Below are positions 63,172-64,000 of a DNA stretch of 64,000 bases, one piece after another. The translations under genes and the position numbers were made by a program. Numbering within the stretch: the stretch's first letter is position 1; each line of letters begins with the position of its first letter. The notes under the pieces are model-generated. The model was not told where the DNA came from, made no database searches, and was given only the letters and a program-made list of their open reading frames with translations. The DNA comes from Streptomyces kronopolitis (GTDB taxonomy: Bacteria > Actinomycetota > Actinomycetes > Streptomycetales > Streptomycetaceae), in NCBI RefSeq assembly GCF_014646275.1, contig NZ_BMND01000021.1, positions 1-64,000 on the forward strand, in the 5' to 3' direction.

Positions 63172-63657
63172 TCAGTCGCCGGGCAGCTCCGCCCGGCGCC
63201 ACTTCTCGTGGACCACGACCCCGGTCAGCCGCCAGCCGTCGGGGGTGCGGCGGGCGGCGAAGTCGTAGCGCCCGCCGCAGGTGTAATTGGGGGAGACTGC
63301 CTCCTCGTCGTCGGTCTCCGAGACAGGACCGGCGACCCGCATCGGGTTGAGGTAGTCGGCCCGGACCGTGGCGGTGTCGGCGGGTGTGCCGTCCGGCCGG
63401 GCGAGGCCGACCCGGCGGTTGACGATCAGATGCTGGCGCATCGCGAACTGCCCCAGCATCTGGGCGAGCCAGGCCGCGATGTCCTCGGCGCCGCCCTCGA
63501 TGCCGCCCGCCGAGCGGTAGTCGGCCCGCCCGTCCGGGGTGAACAGGGCCAGATAGCCGGGCCAGTCCCCGTCGTCCACCGCACGGGCGTAGCCGGTGAT
63601 CAGATCGTCGAGGGCCAGCCGGTCCATGATCGTGGAGTGTTCCGCGCGCTGCGTCAT
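63172..63657 (-). CDS. SnoaL-like/NTF2-fold protein
   Basis: A 161-residue alpha+beta-barrel protein: DRLALDDLITGYARAVDDGDWPGYLALFTPDGRADYRSAGG, then MLGQFAMRQHLIVNRRVGL and YDFAARRTPDGWRLTGVVVHEKW. SnoaL-like proteins act as isomerases, hydratases or hydroxylase partners; the role here is unknown. ATG 63657 and ATG 63675 are both possible starts with weak ribosome-binding sites. Confidence 0.8.
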   Translation of the reverse strand: MTQRAEHSTIMDRLALDDLITGYARAVDDGDWPGYLALFTPDGRADYRSAGGIEGGAEDIAAWLAQMLGQFAMRQHLIVNRRVGLARPDGTPADTATVRADYLNPMRVAGPVSETDDEEAVSPNYTCGGRYDFAARRTPDGWRLTGVVVHEKWRRAELPGD

Positions 63658-63732
63658 CGCCACAGTTTTCGGCATGGCGCGGGCCCCCGCCAAGAGGCAG
63701 GGGCCCAGGGCGTGTCCGCTACCGGCGGGGCG

Positions 63733-64000
63733 TCAGTTCGCCAGCGCCGCCAGCGGATCCTGCCCCGCGTCCGGGCGGCCGGCTTCCTCCCCGGTGGCAG
63801 GCCCGGCCTCCGGGTGCTCCGGCGCGTCGGTGAACTGGGTCCGGTACAGCTCCGCGTACCGCCCGCCGTCCGCCAGCAGCGCCTCGTGCGTACCGCGCTC
63901 GACGATCCGCCCGTCCTCGACGACGAGGATCACGTCCGCGGCCCGTACGGTCGACAGCCGGTGCGCGATGACCAGGGCGGTGCGGCCCTCCAGCGCCTCG
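63733..64000 (-). CDS. ABC transporter ATP-binding protein, C-terminal part (truncated by window end)
   Basis: The last 88 residues of an exporter-type ABC ATPase. The H-loop AHRLSTVRAADVILVVEDGRIVERGTH is followed by YAELYRTQF and a Pro/Ala-rich tail. The Walker motifs and any fused membrane domain lie beyond the window edge, so the transported substrate is unknown. Confidence 0.88.
   Translation of the reverse strand, partial: EALEGRTALVIAHRLSTVRAADVILVVEDGRIVERGTHEALLADGGRYAELYRTQFTDAPEHPEAGPATGEEAGRPDAGQDPLAALAN

Overview
The window looks like a Streptomyces chromosome. It is very GC-rich, uses GTG and TTG starts freely, has many leaderless promoters, and has the conserved gene order of high-GC actinobacteria. 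It opens inside the 3' part of a 5S rRNA gene, so an rRNA operon lies just upstream.

Layout. Positions 1-14.0 kb are housekeeping. A CDP-alcohol phosphatidyltransferase and a mannose-1-phosphate guanylyltransferase fused to a phosphomannomutase-like domain come first, followed by a translationally coupled DUF881 / small basic protein / DUF881 trio. Next is the block FHA protein (GarA-like), MerR (FtsR), DUF151, MerR, which is syntenic with the mycobacterial garA region. It is followed by DNA polymerase IV, a PRC-barrel protein, and gcvP behind a tandem glycine riboswitch. Positions 14.0-38.9 kb are ordinary accessory genes: a GCS2-type ligase, a CPBP protease, PhzF, VOC, PadR, three EamA/DMT transporters, PPOX proteins, a MocR regulator, a LysR regulator, malonyl-CoA synthetase with a carboxyltransferase, an XRE-type membrane protein and a lipoprotein.

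Positions 39.0-50.4 kb hold the most interesting locus. A 56-residue peptide is followed by a radical SAM/SPASM maturase, a carbamoyltransferase, an Fe(II)/2-oxoglutarate (phytanoyl-CoA type) dioxygenase, an MFS exporter and a thioredoxin-reductase-like flavoprotein. Then come an SGNH hydrolase, a 61-residue protein, a second carbamoyltransferase and a small SxtJ-like membrane protein. All are on the + strand, with short gaps or overlaps and hairpins in the larger gaps. I read this as a RiPP (ribosomally made, modified peptide) biosynthetic cluster that I cannot match to a described product class. A likely order is radical SAM modification of the peptide, hydroxylation, carbamoylation, redox handling of thiols, then export. 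The order and product are inference.

Positions 50.4-64.0 kb return to general genes: a methyltransferase, a Rieske lipoprotein, an S9 peptidase, a decayed flavin monooxygenase, a histidine kinase, two short-chain dehydrogenases in an operon, uracil-DNA glycosylase, a TPR-like protein, a Gfo/Idh/MocA oxidoreductase, apolipoprotein N-acyltransferase, a SnoaL-like protein, and the end of an ABC transporter gene cut by the window edge.

Regulatory highlights: two DNA repair genes (dinB and ung) share a TTGTCAGTG-N8-hexamer promoter of the RecA-independent, PafBC type. One EamA transporter has a leaderless 11-codon upstream ORF with a Pro-Pro-Pro run and a sequestered ribosome-binding site. A perfect 16-bp palindrome sits on the promoter of the gcvP riboswitch transcript. 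A single-base homopolymer change at 19572-19578 breaks one gene and creates a false fusion with phzF.
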